Shown: positions 29,215-41,506, counted from the stretch's first letter. The stretch: DNA of 64,000 nucleotides from Liopterus haemorrhoidalis (GCA_963971575.1 OZ020613.1:50896250-50960249), one strand, 5' to 3'. Notes: generated by a model not told the origin, from the letters alone. A program made the numbers and translations.

Positions 29215-32106
29215 ATGAATAAAGACTATTTAAATGCGCTTAATAATGAAATTATAGATACAACAATAGCCCAAAATAACCAAGATTGTAAAAATATCCT
29301 TCAAAAGCAACCTACATTCAATATTTTACATACTAACATTAGAAGTATTAAAAAACACTATGATGAACTTCAAGTATTTTTAGATATTTATGATGATATT
29401 TTTGACATAATAATATTAGGAGAAACCTGGCAATGCCCACTGCCTGAATTATTTGCTATTACAGGCTACAAACATTATTACAATGAAGGTAACATAAACA
29501 AAGCAGATGGTGTGATAATTTATATAAAAGAATCCATAGACCACCAAGTTAAAATTATAAGTGAAAACCAGTTTCGCTTCATTAGACTTCATCTAACTAT
29601 CAAAGGGAAAACAATGGCCATAAATGCACTATACAGATCGCCCAGTACAAACGTTAGAACTTTTAACGAGAGTCTTGTAAAGTACCTTGCAGAAATGTGT
29701 AAAGAAGTCACTGAAATATTAATTGGAGATATAAATATCGACATTTTATCTGACGATTCAGATTCTTCCAATTACTTAAACATCTTATCAGAATGTGGCT
29801 TTCGGTCTTTTGTAAATAAATACACGAGGATTGAAGGGCAATCTAAATCATGTTTAGACCATATAATGATTAAAACTTGCTTGCCTGAAATTGTATTCAA
29901 ACCTATAGTCCTACATAGTAAAATCACAGATCATTTTCCTATTGTTTTGGGGTGTGATCTAATAGAAAGAAAGAAAAATATATTGGGAAAAGAAATTTTT
30001 AAGAAAGTAATCGACTATAATAAGTTAATTGCGGCACTTGGTGATGAAAATTGGGATTCATTGGAAAACTTATCTGCTAATGAAGCTTGTAAGGAGTTTG
30101 TCAACAACTGCAGGAATGTATTGAAGAATATTCGTTTACTGTGAAAAATAAAACTAAGAAGAGATCTCCTTGGATAACAAAAGGAATAATTAACTCCATA
30201 AATGTCAGAGATAAATTTTTCACAAAATCAAAATTAAATCCATATAATGAGTACTATAAAACAATGTATAAAATATATAGGAATAAAATAAATGCCTTGG
30301 TTAAAATAACAAAACAGAACTATCATTCCAGAAGGATAAGCGAAAAAGGTGCTAAGGCTTTATGGGATACAACAAATGAAATACTCAAGAAAGACGTTCA
30401 AAATACAAATCATAAAATAAGACTTATTAATGAAAGTGGAAATCTAACACTTGACGACAAAAGTACTGCTGACTGTTTTAATGCCTTTTTTTCTTCAATT
30501 GGTGCAAATATGGCCAAAAACTTACAAGAAGCTAATAAAGGGAAAAATTATGTTGAAAACGAGATCAGTAGAACAGACCAAACATTCTTCTTAACACCCG
30601 TTAGTGAGACTGAAATCGCAAGCTATATTATGGACCTAAAAAATTATAAAGCACCTGGAATGGATAGAATTAATGTAATGTTTCTAAAGAAAAGTATGGA
30701 TTTAATAACAAAACCATTGACATGGATTATAAATAAAAGTTTTCTGGAAGGAGTATGTCCCGCACACTTCAAAGTAGCTGTAATAAAACCACTCTTCAAA
30801 TCTGGAAACAATCAACTCCCAACAAACTACAGACCTATTTCATTGCTATCACATCTAGGCTAAAGTATATGAAAAATCAATTAAAACAAGGATGTTAAGT
30901 TTCTTAAATAAATACAATGTACTATCTGAGTACCAATTCGGATTCAGATCATCTGTAAGTACAAATAATGCTCTTGTTGAAATTACAAGTAAAATCTACG
31001 AAGCAATGGATTCTTCAAGACCCGTAATATCAGTGTTCTTAGATCTTCAAAAAGCCTTCGATACTGTGAGTCATGAACGGTTGTTATATAAACTGGAGTG
31101 TTATGGTTTTCGTGGTACAGCACTGAATATGTTTCGCGATTATTTGAGTAGCAGAAAACAGTATGTAACAGTGAACAACCAAATTAGTGAGGCTCGTGTA
31201 GTGCAATATGGAGTTCCGCAAGGTACCGTCTTAGGGCCTATTCTTTTTTTAGTGTACATAAATGACTTGTTAAACCTAAATACTAACTGTAAAATTCTAT
31301 CCTTTGCTGATGATACAGCTCTAATAATAGAAAGTGACACGTGGGAAAATGCTAAATTAGAAGCAGCAAATAATTTAAAAATTGTATGTGAGTGGTTAAA
31401 CATAAACCTTTTGACTTTAAATTTCAAAAAAAATAAATAAGTTCCCTTCGCTCCCTATAAAGATAGTTTACCAACTTTAAAAGACATTGTGTTGCATACT
31501 ACTGAATCAAATAAAACAAAAATATGTGACTGTAACATCAAAATAGGTGCAACTCTCAAAATTAAATATTTAGGAATTATGCTGGATTGTCACTTAAAAT
31601 GGGACGAACATGTAAAGTATTTATGTAGTAAATTAAGACATCACATAACACGTTTTTTAATATTAAGAAAAAATCTGAGTGTAACAAATTTAAAAATAAT
31701 ATATTATGGTCTAGTGCAGTCATTAATTAGTTATGGAATTGTTGTCTGGGGTGGCTGTACTAAAAGTGTAATAAATTCACTAAACGTTATACAAAATAGC
31801 ATAATAAAGATAATTTATAGAAAACCTCGAATGTATTGCACTACCATGTTGTATAAAAATTCAGAAATATTACCTATAAATAAAATTTACTTAATAAACG
31901 TACTTAAATTCTATGAAAGATTTGGTATTAAAACACCATTAAGTCATAAATATGAAACAAGACAAAAGAGCAACTATCATATTCAAACAAATAGAATCAC
32001 TAAAAAATTAAGTGAGCAAAGCTTTAATTATAGGGCACAACATTTATATAACATGATGCCAGCAAATATTAAAGGTTTCGTTACAAAGCTTTTCTTAAAA
32101 AATTGA
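29215..32106 (+). pseudogene. LINE-D ORF2: endonuclease and reverse transcriptase, frameshifted
   Basis: The endonuclease is open at 29215-30144 (ILHTNIRSIKKHYDEL, IIILGETWQ, IGDINIDIL, LDHIMIKT, TDHFPIVLG). RT is spread over three pieces: 30141-30863 (KAPGMDRINVMFLKKS, PTNYRPISLLSHLG), 30892-31440 (FGFRSSVSTNNAL, FLDLQKAFDTVSHERLL, GVPQGTVLGPILF, FADDTALI) and 31489-32106 (KYLGIMLDCHLKWDEHV, YGIVVWGG, YETRQKSNYH). Frame breaks lie near 30140 and 30862, and a stop at 31438-31440. No RNase H is seen. The remaining structure is complete, so the copy died by point changes. Confidence 0.88.
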
Positions 32107-32454
32107 AATATTGGATAATATCTCATTCTCGCATGAAGATGACATGACTAATTTAAATCTCTGATTTACTCATGTTAATTGTTTATTATTATTTTTATTT
32201 TTTTAGTTTTGTAATGTATAAAAATACACATTTTGTAGGATGTGACCATTATATTTTGTATTTCATTTTAAAAATTTGTTAACATGTAAATAAGTATAAA
32301 AATTGTTATTATATTTAAATGTACATACACCGTCGCACACAAGTTGCTTGTAACTTAAGCGATGTATTGTAAGTTTATTTGTTATATTTTTGTATTTAAA
32401 TGTATTTACATGTATGGAATAATTTGCAAATAAATTATTATTATTTAGCGTAAG

Positions 32455-32825
32455 ACTTTTCAATCTTCGACTTAAAAATAATGTACAGATAATATATCCT
32501 GACGAGCACACTTTATATCCACGCAATGGAGGGCTACCCAACACTATTGATCTTGTTCTCAATAAAAACGTAAACCGCATCTCCAAGTCAGTAGTTATAC
32601 GCGACTTAAATTCGGATCACTATCCAATATTCTTCAAAATAAAATCTGCCAATCCGTCCGGCCCATACAGGATAACTTTGGATTACAATAAGGCAAAAAT
32701 ATCACTATCAGTCCAGATATCCAGGAAACTGCAGAAATAGATTTAAAGATAAAACTTATTACTGAAATTATTCATACAGCCGTAGACATTAGCATACCAA
32801 AAAGGAATATAACACATTCAATTCA
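32455..32825 (+). pseudogene. Jockey/R1-like LINE endonuclease fragment
   Basis: One frame reads NVQIIYPDEHTLYPRNGGLPNTIDLVLNKNV and SVVIRDLNSDHYPIFFKI, the end of an APE-type endonuclease (catalytic SDH block). It is followed by DYNKAKI and a degenerate linker (TEIIHTAVDISIPKRN-like). No RT follows; the sequence changes to the duplicated stretch below. Confidence 0.7.
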
Positions 32826-32869
32826 ACAACTTGAGTGCGGTACTCACGGAGTTCAACCCCTCAGCTGAC

Positions 32870-33345
32870 TCAACCTGCAACAAATATGAAGAACGCTACT
32901 TCGTTATATACTGTTTTAAATAGTAACATCTCGTGAAATATACGAGGAAGTATGGCGACCGCACGTAGTCAGCTCGTGTCTCACAAAATATTTAAAGAGA
33001 TATCGCCAAATGAATGGCAGAATGTATGTGAGCATGTTAAAAAATATGAAAGAGAGTTAATGGAAAAATTATTTCAATGACCTGCGTCTTAATAAGGCAT
33101 TTGACATTTGAATTGTCTAAAAATTATGTCCAATAAGAACAACGCTACGTCCATTATATACTGTTTTAAATAGTGACATATTGACATAGTTAAATAGTGC
33201 AAACCACATGAAGTCAGCTCGTGTCTCACAAGATTTAAAGAGATATCGACAAATGAATGGCAAAATGTATGTGAGCATGTTAGAAAATATGCATGAGAGT
33301 TAATGGAAAAATTATTTCGATAACCTGCGTCTTAAGCTAGTTCTT
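32870..33345 (+). repeat. Tandem duplication (about 245-250 bp) of a DD82E transposase C-terminal fragment
   Basis: Words such as tatatactgttttaaatagt, agctcgtgtctcac and gaatggcaaaatgtatgtgagcatgtta recur at an offset of 245-250 bases. Unit 1 reads HKIFKEISPNEWQNVCEHVK and then YERELMEKLFQ, resembling the W..C.H..K.E block at the C-terminus of the two DD82E transposases. Unit 2 has indels that break the frame. Confidence 0.7.
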
Positions 33346-33484
33346 TAACCTAGGTCATAAATAACGTTGGAATTTATATTATACAATAAATATTAATAAA
33401 GGTATGAAAAATTTATTATTTTTGTTTTACTCCACAAACAGACAGAACTTTCCGGTAGACCTAATATATATTTTTCTCTTTACA

Positions 33485-33780
33485 GGAAATAAAATGCGAA
33501 ACTAAATTTTGCGTGATGTCACTCGTCATACTCTGCTAACGCCAAAAGCTAGAAAGTTGTATGGTTTGGTGACTAGCTTACGGAGAAAGCAGTTCAACCT
33601 TAAAAAGAAATGCTTCTCTAGGAAGACCTTAACTTTTCTTCAAAAATTATGTACCTCTCCAAACATGGAATTTTTATAAAATAATGTCAATCGTGTTACT
33701 GCGAATTTCATTATGAGTCTAATAAATCTGTCAAAGTCAATTTTTCTTGCCAAAGGAATTGTTACTTATCTGTCGTTTCA
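33485..33780 (+). pseudogene. P-like transposase fragment, copy 3
   Basis: After an acceptor-like CTCTTTACAG (to 33485) comes RHTLLTPKARKLYGLVTSL, RRKQFNLKKKCFSRKTLTFLQKL, and NVNRVTANFIMSLINLSKS, which resembles the helical region between the THAP domain and the catalytic core of P-like transposases. A stop lies at about 33679. The THAP and catalytic parts are absent. Confidence 0.55.
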
Positions 33781-33994
33781 ATGTCGTTTATTCTAAGATC
33801 AGCTCACTAGATCCGAACAGTTCTAAGAAAGTGACAAGCTGCCGTCAGAAATGCATCGGCGCCTGAGTGGCCGCACTATAGAATAACCAAGTCACCGCGA
33901 CGTTCGGTGACTTGTAGTCAGTGCTGCCAGATATATGATAACTCATATTTTTGCATTAATTTGACTAGGTATATGATGTACGATCGATAATAAT

Positions 33995-34310
<316 letters not shown>

Positions 34311-34319
34311 GAAATTGTT

Positions 34320-34865
34320 GATGGTGAAGATGAAAACGAAGTAGAGAGTATAATGCCTAATGTTTATAATGTCAATGAAATTATAGAAGAACCTATAGTG
34401 ACTGTGAACAGTGATTGGGAAAGCGAAGACGATTTACCGCTACAATCTCATGTTATATCTAAAGAAGATATAAAATGGACGAAAAACGCTCATTGCAGTA
34501 CGTCAGTTAGACCTTTCAACGAATTAATTGGACCAAATATTCCGGATAATTTGGAACATGTAGAACCGGTAGATGTATGTCTTACTGTATTTTCTCAAAA
34601 TCTGCTGGAGAAGTTGGTGTTTGAAACCAATTTATATGTAATACAAAAATACGGACTAAACAAGATTCCAGTCATACTTGAAGAAATTTTTTTTTTTTTT
34701 TGCAATCAATCTATATGTGGGTATAAAGAAGTTACCGAGTTATAGGGATTTTGGGACATCAAAATTGGAATTACGTGGCAATTTTATATCCTCCGTTATG
34801 TCACGTGATCGGTTTGGATCAAGGTTGGAAACAACAACAAAAGTTTGTTGTTTTTATTATGCTTG
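34320..34865 (+). pseudogene. piggyBac-like transposase N-terminal fragment
   Basis: The open frame at 34353-34745 is acidic, then reads WTKNAHCSTSVRPFNELIGPN, VDVCLTVFSQNLLEKLVFETNLYVIQKYG and ILEEIFFFF. A T run at 34686-34700 shifts the frame, and the family pattern continues in another frame as INLYVGIKKLPSYRDF and VMSRDRFGS. These are the N-terminal blocks of the piggyBac DDE domain (ETN.YA, G...LP..RDYW, M...RF). The catalytic part is missing. Confidence 0.75.
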
Positions 34866-35012
34866 TTCAACTTGTTGAAGCAAGTTCCACGTACCAATTT
34901 ATGCTGGCAATATTTTGAAGTAATTAACTGATTAATTATTGTTTAAGTTTATGTATAATAACTTACTGAGTTATGGTTGCAGTTTTCCTAAAATTTCATG
35001 TATTTTTTGCAG

Positions 35013-35151
35013 ATGAACGAGAAAGACTGCCAAATTATTGAATATGTCCAGCAGTACCGCTTCCTTTGGGACAAAACAGACAAAAACTATAAAAACAAAA
35101 TTTTACGGCGCAATGCCTACAATTTCATTGGCCAAAAGTTGTCCGTATATG
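35013..35151 (+). pseudogene. MADF-domain exon fragment
   Basis: An acceptor (TATTTTTTGCAG) is followed at once by ATG at 35013, and the exon reads IIEYVQQYRFLWDKTDKNYKNK and RRNAYNFIGQKLSVYG, ending at a donor (GTAAGT at 35152). This is the N-terminal half of a MADF DNA-binding domain. It may be an exon of a Harbinger accessory gene or of the DD82E element whose transposase exon begins 85 bases downstream; I cannot tell which. Confidence 0.6.
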
Positions 35152-35235
35152 GTAAGTTTCAATCTTTACTTCTCCATTTTATTTTCTAACAAGGTTTTAC
35201 CTCGTATTTTGACTTTAATAATTTTAATAGATAAC

Positions 35236-35447
35236 TATGACATTCGTTTGAAACGGATAGAGATATGCGAAAATTAATGACATACAGACAGAATGGTTAA
35301 CCGATCATCTATATAGATGAGACTTACATTCATAGTTCTCACTAACAAAATAAAAGCTGGTCAGATGGTAGCGAGAAAGGACTGAAAGTTCTGATAGCCA
35401 AAGGCAAGAGATTGACTATCGTACATGCTGGAGGAGAAGGTGGTTTT
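35236..35447 (+). pseudogene. DD82E transposase copy 2, N-terminal part
   Basis: After an acceptor-like TTTTAATAG comes YDIRLKRIEICEN and, in other frames, IYIDETYIHSSH and LIAKGKRLTIVHAGGEGGFV. It parallels copy 1 (ERHDIQRLRVNYL, IVYVDETYMLSSH, AKGQRLIIVHAGG). The first catalytic Asp is present. The gene is split after GGFV by a solo LTR, and resumes in frame as PNGLLIFISGQ. Confidence 0.8.
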
Positions 35448-35451
35448 GTAC

Positions 35452-36119
35452 TGTAGCAGTGTAAAAACGCTGCTAATTTAATATTTTGTAATTTTGTTTT
35501 TGTTAATTTTAGAAGATTGTTATCATAAAGTGATGCACAGCATCCAGCATAGTTACTGTCAAAAGTACAACCTTGATTTATTGAATACCCTAACGGCCCT
35601 TTATCAGAACTATTCAGTAAACTGTACATATGGGCATACATAAAATAGGTGAAAAGAATTATTTTAATGTGAAATAATTCTTTTCTAACATCTGTTTCTA
35701 AAGCTAAAGTATTAGAAGCAGATGAACAGATAATCTTTTGTCTGAGGGCTGGTTATATAAACCTACACAAAATTAGCACGAGAGTCATTCAGTCATTTCA
35801 TTCACTGTCATTCAGTCACTAACCACTCACTCTGAGACGGTTCGTTCTCAGACATTCGGTAGAAATGTAGTTCTATCAATTTGTAACAGTATAATAATCA
35901 GACAAAATGAAGAGAAACGTTGAATTTAAATTAGATAAAAATGTTAAGTGAAGGTTTTAAGAATTGTACATGTAAGTAGACTAATTTTAGGTAAAATTTA
36001 TTTTTTGTTATATTATGTAGTTTTCTTCTGTTAGTTTTTATTAAGTTGTTTTTATTAATAAATATATATTAAAGTCATGAAGATATTACTTACTAATTGC
36101 CAATAATACCACTTTTACA
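35452..36119 (+). mobile_element. Solo LTR, 668 bp, with 4-bp TSD
   Basis: It begins TGTAGCAGTG, ends CACTTTTACA, and is flanked by GTAC at 35448-35451 and 36120-36123. A TATATAAA lies at about 35753-35760 and AATAAA at about 36057-36062, consistent with LTR promoter and polyadenylation signals. Removing the LTR and one GTAC restores the transposase reading GGFVPNGLLIF. No internal retroviral sequence remains, so recombination between two LTRs is likely. Its ends differ from those of the errantivirus at 51-60 kb. Confidence 0.88.
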
Positions 36120-36123
36120 GTAC

Positions 36124-36765
36124 CTAATGGCCTTTTAATTTTTATATCAGGTCAAAATAGTGGGGATTACCATGATGACATGAATTTTGTTAATTGTAAA
36201 AATTGGATGGAAACCATTTTAATCCCCAACCTGCAGCCAAATTCAGTAGTTGTTGTGGACAATGCGTCATACCACAATGTGATGCTGAAAAAATCCGAAG
36301 CTCAATTAGCTTAAAGCATGAAATTATTGCTTGGCTAGAAAAACATAATATAAGCCATGACAACCGTTTAACTAAGCCCGAGCTGTAAAAACTTGTTAAA
36401 AAGAACAGAACCGGGAAGGTAAAATATATTTTAGATGACATTTTGGAACAACATGGACACAAAGTTCTACGCTTGCCTCCATTTCATCCGGAACTAAATC
36501 CTATTGAGAAGATTTGGGCCCTTCTTAAAAATTATGTTGCCGCCCATAATGTCAGTTTCAACTTAGCTGATGTGGAAAAGTTGACGAGGGAGAAATTTGC
36601 ATCTGTTAAAAAAATATGAGCAACAAATTATAGAGAGGGAACATCTAATGGATAACGCACTTGATGAATTTATATTTACAATGAACACCGATGATTCGGA
36701 CACAGATGTGTCATATGAGAGTGATGGAAATGTCAGCGGGGTCGACTATTTAGATAGCAACTGAC
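36124..36765 (+). pseudogene. DD82E transposase copy 2, catalytic and C-terminal part
   Basis: The reading continues SGDYHDDMNFVNCKNWMETILIPNL, SVVVVDNASYHNVMLKKSE (second Asp), and, through frame changes, EIIAWLEKHNISHDNRLTKPEL, LRLPPFHPELNPIEKIWALL (Glu block) and an acidic tail DNALDEFIFTMNTDDSDTDVSYESDG. Stops at about 36313 and 36387 and frameshifts make it inactive. It corresponds block for block to copy 1. Confidence 0.82.
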
Positions 36766-37220
36766 AGTTGTTTAACTAATTTAAGCTTTTGTTTTGTATT
36801 ATAAAATTTGTATTATTTTTTTGACATATTTTATATGATTGTATTGAACTTTATAGCAGTATAAGCTAAATAAATAAATGATTATTATTATAATGTATAT
36901 TATTTTGTAAATTTAATAATAAAATTAATTTTACTGCAATATATATTTTTCTCCGTCTGGTCGGCATATTTATTTTTCTATTCATAATTAATTTGCCTTT
37001 TGTCATTTATGACTGACATATTTATATTAAACAGCATTTTATTTATATTTTTTTACTTATATTGTAATATATAGCTTTTAAATCATCCCTTAACTAACTC
37101 AATAAAATTTATTATGTAACTGTCCCATTTGGTTTAAAAATATTTCATTTGTCTCCGCGACTGTCGTTATCTTGTTTGCGCAATTTTGTAACGGTCATAT
37201 ACTCTTCTTTGTTTGAATCT
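36766..37220. other. AT-rich stretch, nothing recognised
   Basis: AT-rich sequence follows the transposase stop, with AATAAATAAATGATTATTATTAT near 36869. No open frame or clear repeat boundary is seen. Confidence 0.35.
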
Positions 37221-37345
37221 ACTCTAGTAGTGTATCTGTAGAAAGATCATTTTCGGCCTTAAAACAAAATAAAACAATTCTATTTAGTCAATTAAACATT
37301 TAAAAGACAAATTAAACATTTGTCTAAATTGACAATATGATCCAT
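37221..37345 (+). pseudogene. hAT dimerisation-motif remnant
   Basis: A short reading, VSVERSFSALKQNKTILFSQLN, matches the hAT C-terminal dimerisation motif; stops follow within 25 codons. It is unrelated in position to the other hAT pieces. Confidence 0.5.
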
Positions 37346-37571
37346 AGAAAAGTCATTACATGTTTTTTTTTTATTATTTTTTATTTTATTTATTTTAAAT
37401 TGGCCTATTTTTGGGACGAGGCTAATCGCCGATGCCAAGGTGATGATTTAATTTATATATAAAATATTTAAGATTACGGTTTATATTGTTTATTTATTTA
37501 TTTTTTTAATTGATTACCCTTGTTGGGATATCACCGCACGCCCCTGGTGACGCTGATACTCTTACTTATTT

Positions 37572-37945
37572 ATGTGTACTTACTGTTTTATGTGTGAAGT
37601 GTCGCACCTTATTTTAATGTGTTTCAATATTTTCTGTAATATTCTATGGTAATTGGCCCCTTTACAACTCGTTACCATCCTTCTTGCGTCTGTAAAGTTT
37701 TTCTAACATACCTTTATTCTATTTATTTGGTTGTCCGTGCAAGATTTAGATTGTAAGTTAATTTTTTTTTTTGGCAACACAGCAACGATATCTATTTGCG
37801 CCTCCCGTGCAATTATTTTATTGAGTGTGTGTATAAGATCTTTTTATTTATTTATCGATTTATTTATTCTATTTAAATATTCATTACGGCTGCGTTAGGC
37901 GCAAATAGTCATCGTTGCTATGCGCCTAAAACTTCAACTATCTAA
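37572..37945 (+). mobile_element. 3' end of an I-clade LINE, plus strand
   Basis: The sequence acttactgttttatgtgtga repeats the last codons and stop of the I LINE ORF2, followed by caccttattttaatgtgtttc and atggtaattggcccctttaca, matching its 3' UTR in complement (14165-14250), and gctgcgttaggcgcaaatag near the end (37890-37912). It is a degenerate third copy, opposite in strand to the other two. An extra gcaacacagcaacgatatctatttgcgcc at about 37773 suggests a partial internal duplication. Confidence 0.75.
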
Positions 37946-38019
37946 CATAGGCTTCGCCCAAAAATTATGTCTTTTCTTTTTGTTTTTAACAAAAGTGAAA
38001 TACATTTATGCTATTATTT

Positions 38020-38245
38020 TTACCGACCGCCAACATATATAAGGGAGGTATTGTGATCATACCGATTTTGACATTTCGAGATTTCGATGGATCTCCACGA
38101 ATTGAGGTCCCTACATAACGATTTGACTATTTTTAGCATGCTGTCTGTCGGTCTGCCTGTCTGTCTCTCTGTCCGTCCGTCCATCTGTCTGTGTACACGT
38201 GCAGAGCAAATTCGGCTAAAAGGATTTTTATGAAACTTCATATTT
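38020..38245. repeat. Repeat with (GTCT/GTCC)n pyrimidine microsatellite
   Basis: Around 38140-38190 the sequence is a run of CTGTCTGTCGGTCTGCCTGTC and GTCCGTCCGTCCATCTGTCTG. The flanks (ggaggtattgtgatcataccgattttga; aaaaggatttttatgaaacttcat) look like the body of a dispersed non-coding repeat of a type seen in insect genomes; I could not delimit it. Confidence 0.5.
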
Positions 38246-39514
38246 AAGCTTTTGACATCAATGGCACGAGTTGATCAACTTTTGGTAAAAATCGATTGAC
38301 TAGAAATGGGAGTTTACTCGTGTCGATTTTAAGATTTTTGCGAATAATCCTAACAAAAAAAAATTATTTAACAAAAGTTGCTATAAAAGCAATAACTAAC
38401 AACTTTTATTTGGGATTATTTTTGCTAAAACGTAAGAAATTTGATTAGTCCGGTCGATCATGTAAGTTTTATATTTTATTTTTCATATTCATTCTATTTT
38501 CAAATGGTTTGTCTTAATTTTATAATCATGCAATTAATTTATAACTTTAAATTTAGTTTTTAGTAGGCAATTAAGTTAAAATAATACACCTGAAGAAATC
38601 TAAACTCTTGTTGTGAAGAAAAATTTTATAAAATTATTGTATATGTACTATCGTATTTTTGTTGTACATATTGTATATCTATATTTATAGCTGGCTAATA
38701 TGGTTGTATAGACTAATGGCCAATAAAACAATATAATAAAAAAAAAAATGTTTTTCATTTATTGATTTTTCTTTTCTTTTTGTACAATAAATTTACTATG
38801 ATAAAATTTTACCACTTGTTTGACTTTACTCTAAGTACTTATGTACTTAAAATTCCCATCAACAGAGAAGCTGGTAAAAATCAGTTAAATTATTTTTCCA
38901 AAATGCATCCTTCTGGCTGCTACAATTTGGGAGCCAACGGTGGGATTTTCAAATGGGATCTTTTAGTAGTTCCCGGCTGTTTCATTTGGTTCAAGCGGAA
39001 CTATATTTTGAAATCTAGTTACTTTTAATCAATGAATAACGTCCATTGACAATTTCAGCAAAAGCGCCATTCAATATGTAAAAAATGAACTTAGGACAAC
39101 TTTAGAAATTAAAAAATCCTTTTTAGTTCCTCTTAAACATTTGGGATGGAATTTACTTATCCATTTGAGGAAAATAATAAGTTAGAAACTAGGTAAAGCT
39201 GTCAAAATATGGATAAAACCATATATCTATAAACAAGTATATAGCGCGTGGGGACTCTCAAGTGTCTACAACAGTGAGAGATAATAATAATAATTGGTTT
39301 TATTACACAATAAATTGGAATACATTTGTATCGAATATTATTTGTATACAATATTTTTCAAATACACCAGTTATATTAAATATAATTAAAACCTAAAAAA
39401 ATTACCACTATAGACTGTTATCAGCCTGTGTGTGGTTTTATATTTTAATTTATATTATGTCATATCAAGTGAAGTTATAAAAAGTTTCTTATACGTGAAA
39501 ATTTTTCAATTAAA
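38246..39514. other. Non-coding, AT-rich stretch
   Basis: No gene is supported. An AATAATAATAATAATT run at about 39280-39296 could be the reversed tail of a minus-strand LINE fragment. An 88-codon frame at 38762-39028 resembles nothing I know. Confidence 0.35.
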
Positions 39515-41225
39515 ATGGATAGTACACCAGGGCCATCTGGTACTAAAATGAAGACTTTTAAGACAACAAGAGTAGAAGATAAACGTAAAACGTTGACTGA
39601 CAGTGTATTGGAAGCAGAAGCACAAAGAATTATGGATGATGACTTGAGTAGTGATGAAGATATTCTTGAAAATGAATCTGAATCTAGTTCAGAAACTGAT
39701 AATGAGACTGTTGAAGTAGGAGATATCGGATGGTGTGATGTAGGAAATTTAAAACAATTTCCATTTACTAAACAACGTGAACTATTAGTGCCAATTCCAG
39801 GAAGTGGAAAACCTCTTGATTTTTTTTTCATTAATTTTTGATGACCTTTTCCTACAAACTATCGTAGATCAAACTAACTGTTATGCAGTTGAAGTACTAT
39901 TTCGTCCAGGAACAAGTGGAGGATCTAGAGTTACGACGTGGAAGGACCTTACAATAGACGAACTTAAAATATTTTTGCTTTGTTGCTGCATACTGGCACT
40001 ATTGCTTTATCACGTATCAGTGATTACTGGAAAACTGACCCACTTTTCAGTATACCTATTTTCAAGCAGTGCATGTCGAGAAATAGGTTTCTCCTTATAT
40101 TAAGATGTTTACATTTTACGAGTGCAGAAACGGAAGCAAATGATCGTCTGGGAAAAATAAGATCTGTCGTAAATTTTTTTAACTATAAGATGAATGAGAT
40201 ATATTATCCAGGAAAAAAATATCATTGGACGAAGCCATGGTGCTCTGGCGTGGCAGACTTCAATTCAAACAGTATATTAAAAATAAACGCCATAAATATG
40301 GTATCAAATTATATATGTTAACGGAACCGAATGGCTTAATACAAAAATTTCGTATATATGAAGGTTCCTCAGACATATACAGTGGAAGTGGGCACACAGA
40401 AAAAATTGTATTGCATCTTCTACAAGAGAAGCTGGGACATGAACATGCTGTATTCCTTGATAATTATTACAACAGTGTTAATTTGGCAATCAAACTTCTA
40501 GAAAACAATACATATTGTACAGGAACACTTCGAATGGATCGAAGAAATAGCCCAAAAGATGTGGTAGAAGCCAAACTTAAAAAGAGTGAAAACAAATCCC
40601 TGTTTTTCAATGGCGTTTACGTTGGCAAATGGCGGGATAAACGAAATGTTTTGTATATAAGCACAGAATATACCAACACAATTGGTATATTCAAAAATAA
40701 GAGGGGTATTGAAACAGAAAAACCTACAGTGATTATTGAATACAATAATTATATGTCGGGAGTTGATAGACAGGACCAAATGTTGTCATATTATCCTTGC
40801 AACCGAAAAACGATTCGTTGGTATAAGAAAATATTTATCCACGTTTTGCAAATGAGTTTACTAAATGCATACTATTTGCACAGAACATACTCCGAACATT
40901 TGCAAACAAAGAAAATATGAGATTATACGATTTTCGCTTGGAGGTAATAAGAGATCTTCTGGCTGTATCTGTATTCTGGCGAGCTACAGTCTATATCAAA
41001 TATTGCTCGTGCTCCAACTGCTAAAAATACTATTCATAGTCTAAGAAAGATAGAAAGAACAACAAAAGAACAAAAGGGACATCAGGAAACAAAAAGGATC
41101 AGCAGAAAGGAATGCAGAATTTGCAAACAAAACAAAAAGAGGAAGCAAACCATTTATGAATGTAAGGCATGTCCTGGATCACCTGGATTTTGCATCCAGT
41201 GTTTTGAGGTGTACCATAAAAATTA
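39515..41225 (+). pseudogene. piggyBac-type transposase, nearly complete but frameshifted
   Basis: The ATG at 39515 opens an acidic N-terminus (DDDLSSDEDILENESESSSETD), then KQFPFTKQREL, and after a frame change VDQTNCYAVEVLF, TWKDLTIDELKIFLLC, and after another TGTIALSRISDYWKTD with FKQCMSRNRFLLILRCLHF. The catalytic blocks are LDEAMVLWRGRLQFKQYIKNK (first Asp), AVFLDNYYNSVNLA (second) and NNYMSGVDRQDQMLSYY (third). The C-terminus, in yet another frame, is a Cys-rich domain (CRICKQNKKRKQTIYECKAC, then CIQCFEVYHKN). At least three frameshifts make it inactive. TTAA-flanked termini were not located. Confidence 0.88.
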
Positions 41226-41304
41226 AATGTTACTTTTATCAATTGTTAACTTGGTTAGTTTTCTAAATAAATAAAACCATTTTGTAATAGCATTTTGAGT
41301 AATG

Positions 41305-41372
41305 CTCCGATCGGAGTATATGGCATCGACGAAAAAATTCTGTGATCAATGCCGCACACTCCGATCGGAGTG
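41305..41372. repeat. Two palindromic CTCCGATCGGAG motifs
   Basis: The 12-base palindrome ctccgatcggag occurs at 41305-41316 and, extended to 16 bases (cactccgatcggagtg), at 41357-41372, just downstream of the piggyBac transposase. They may be subterminal repeats of that element, but no matching copy was seen on its 5' side. Confidence 0.6.
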
Positions 41373-41506
41373 GTTTTTATTTTTTATTTATTTATTTTTT
41401 TTTATTTTTTAATAATCTTTATTTAATGACGCTTCAATAACATGATTTTTAGCGTCAGTTATTGGTTGTTACATTTATTATAATATTACATATATACATA
41501 TTTCTT

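Larger units (their letters stand above)
28140..32450 (+). mobile_element. LINE-D, nearly full-length
   Basis: The element has a 5' UTR rich in CG and gcggc words (about 28140-28385), an intact ORF1, a frameshifted ORF2 and a 3' UTR ending AATAAATTATTATTATT at about 32450. The right flank is a fragment of another LINE endonuclease. The 5' limit is estimated from the base composition change; no TSD was found. Confidence 0.75.

Noticed and set aside
38762..39028. 88-codon plus-strand ORF
   Set aside because: No recognisable motif, start in a poly-AT context, no splice or promoter support; chance frame.
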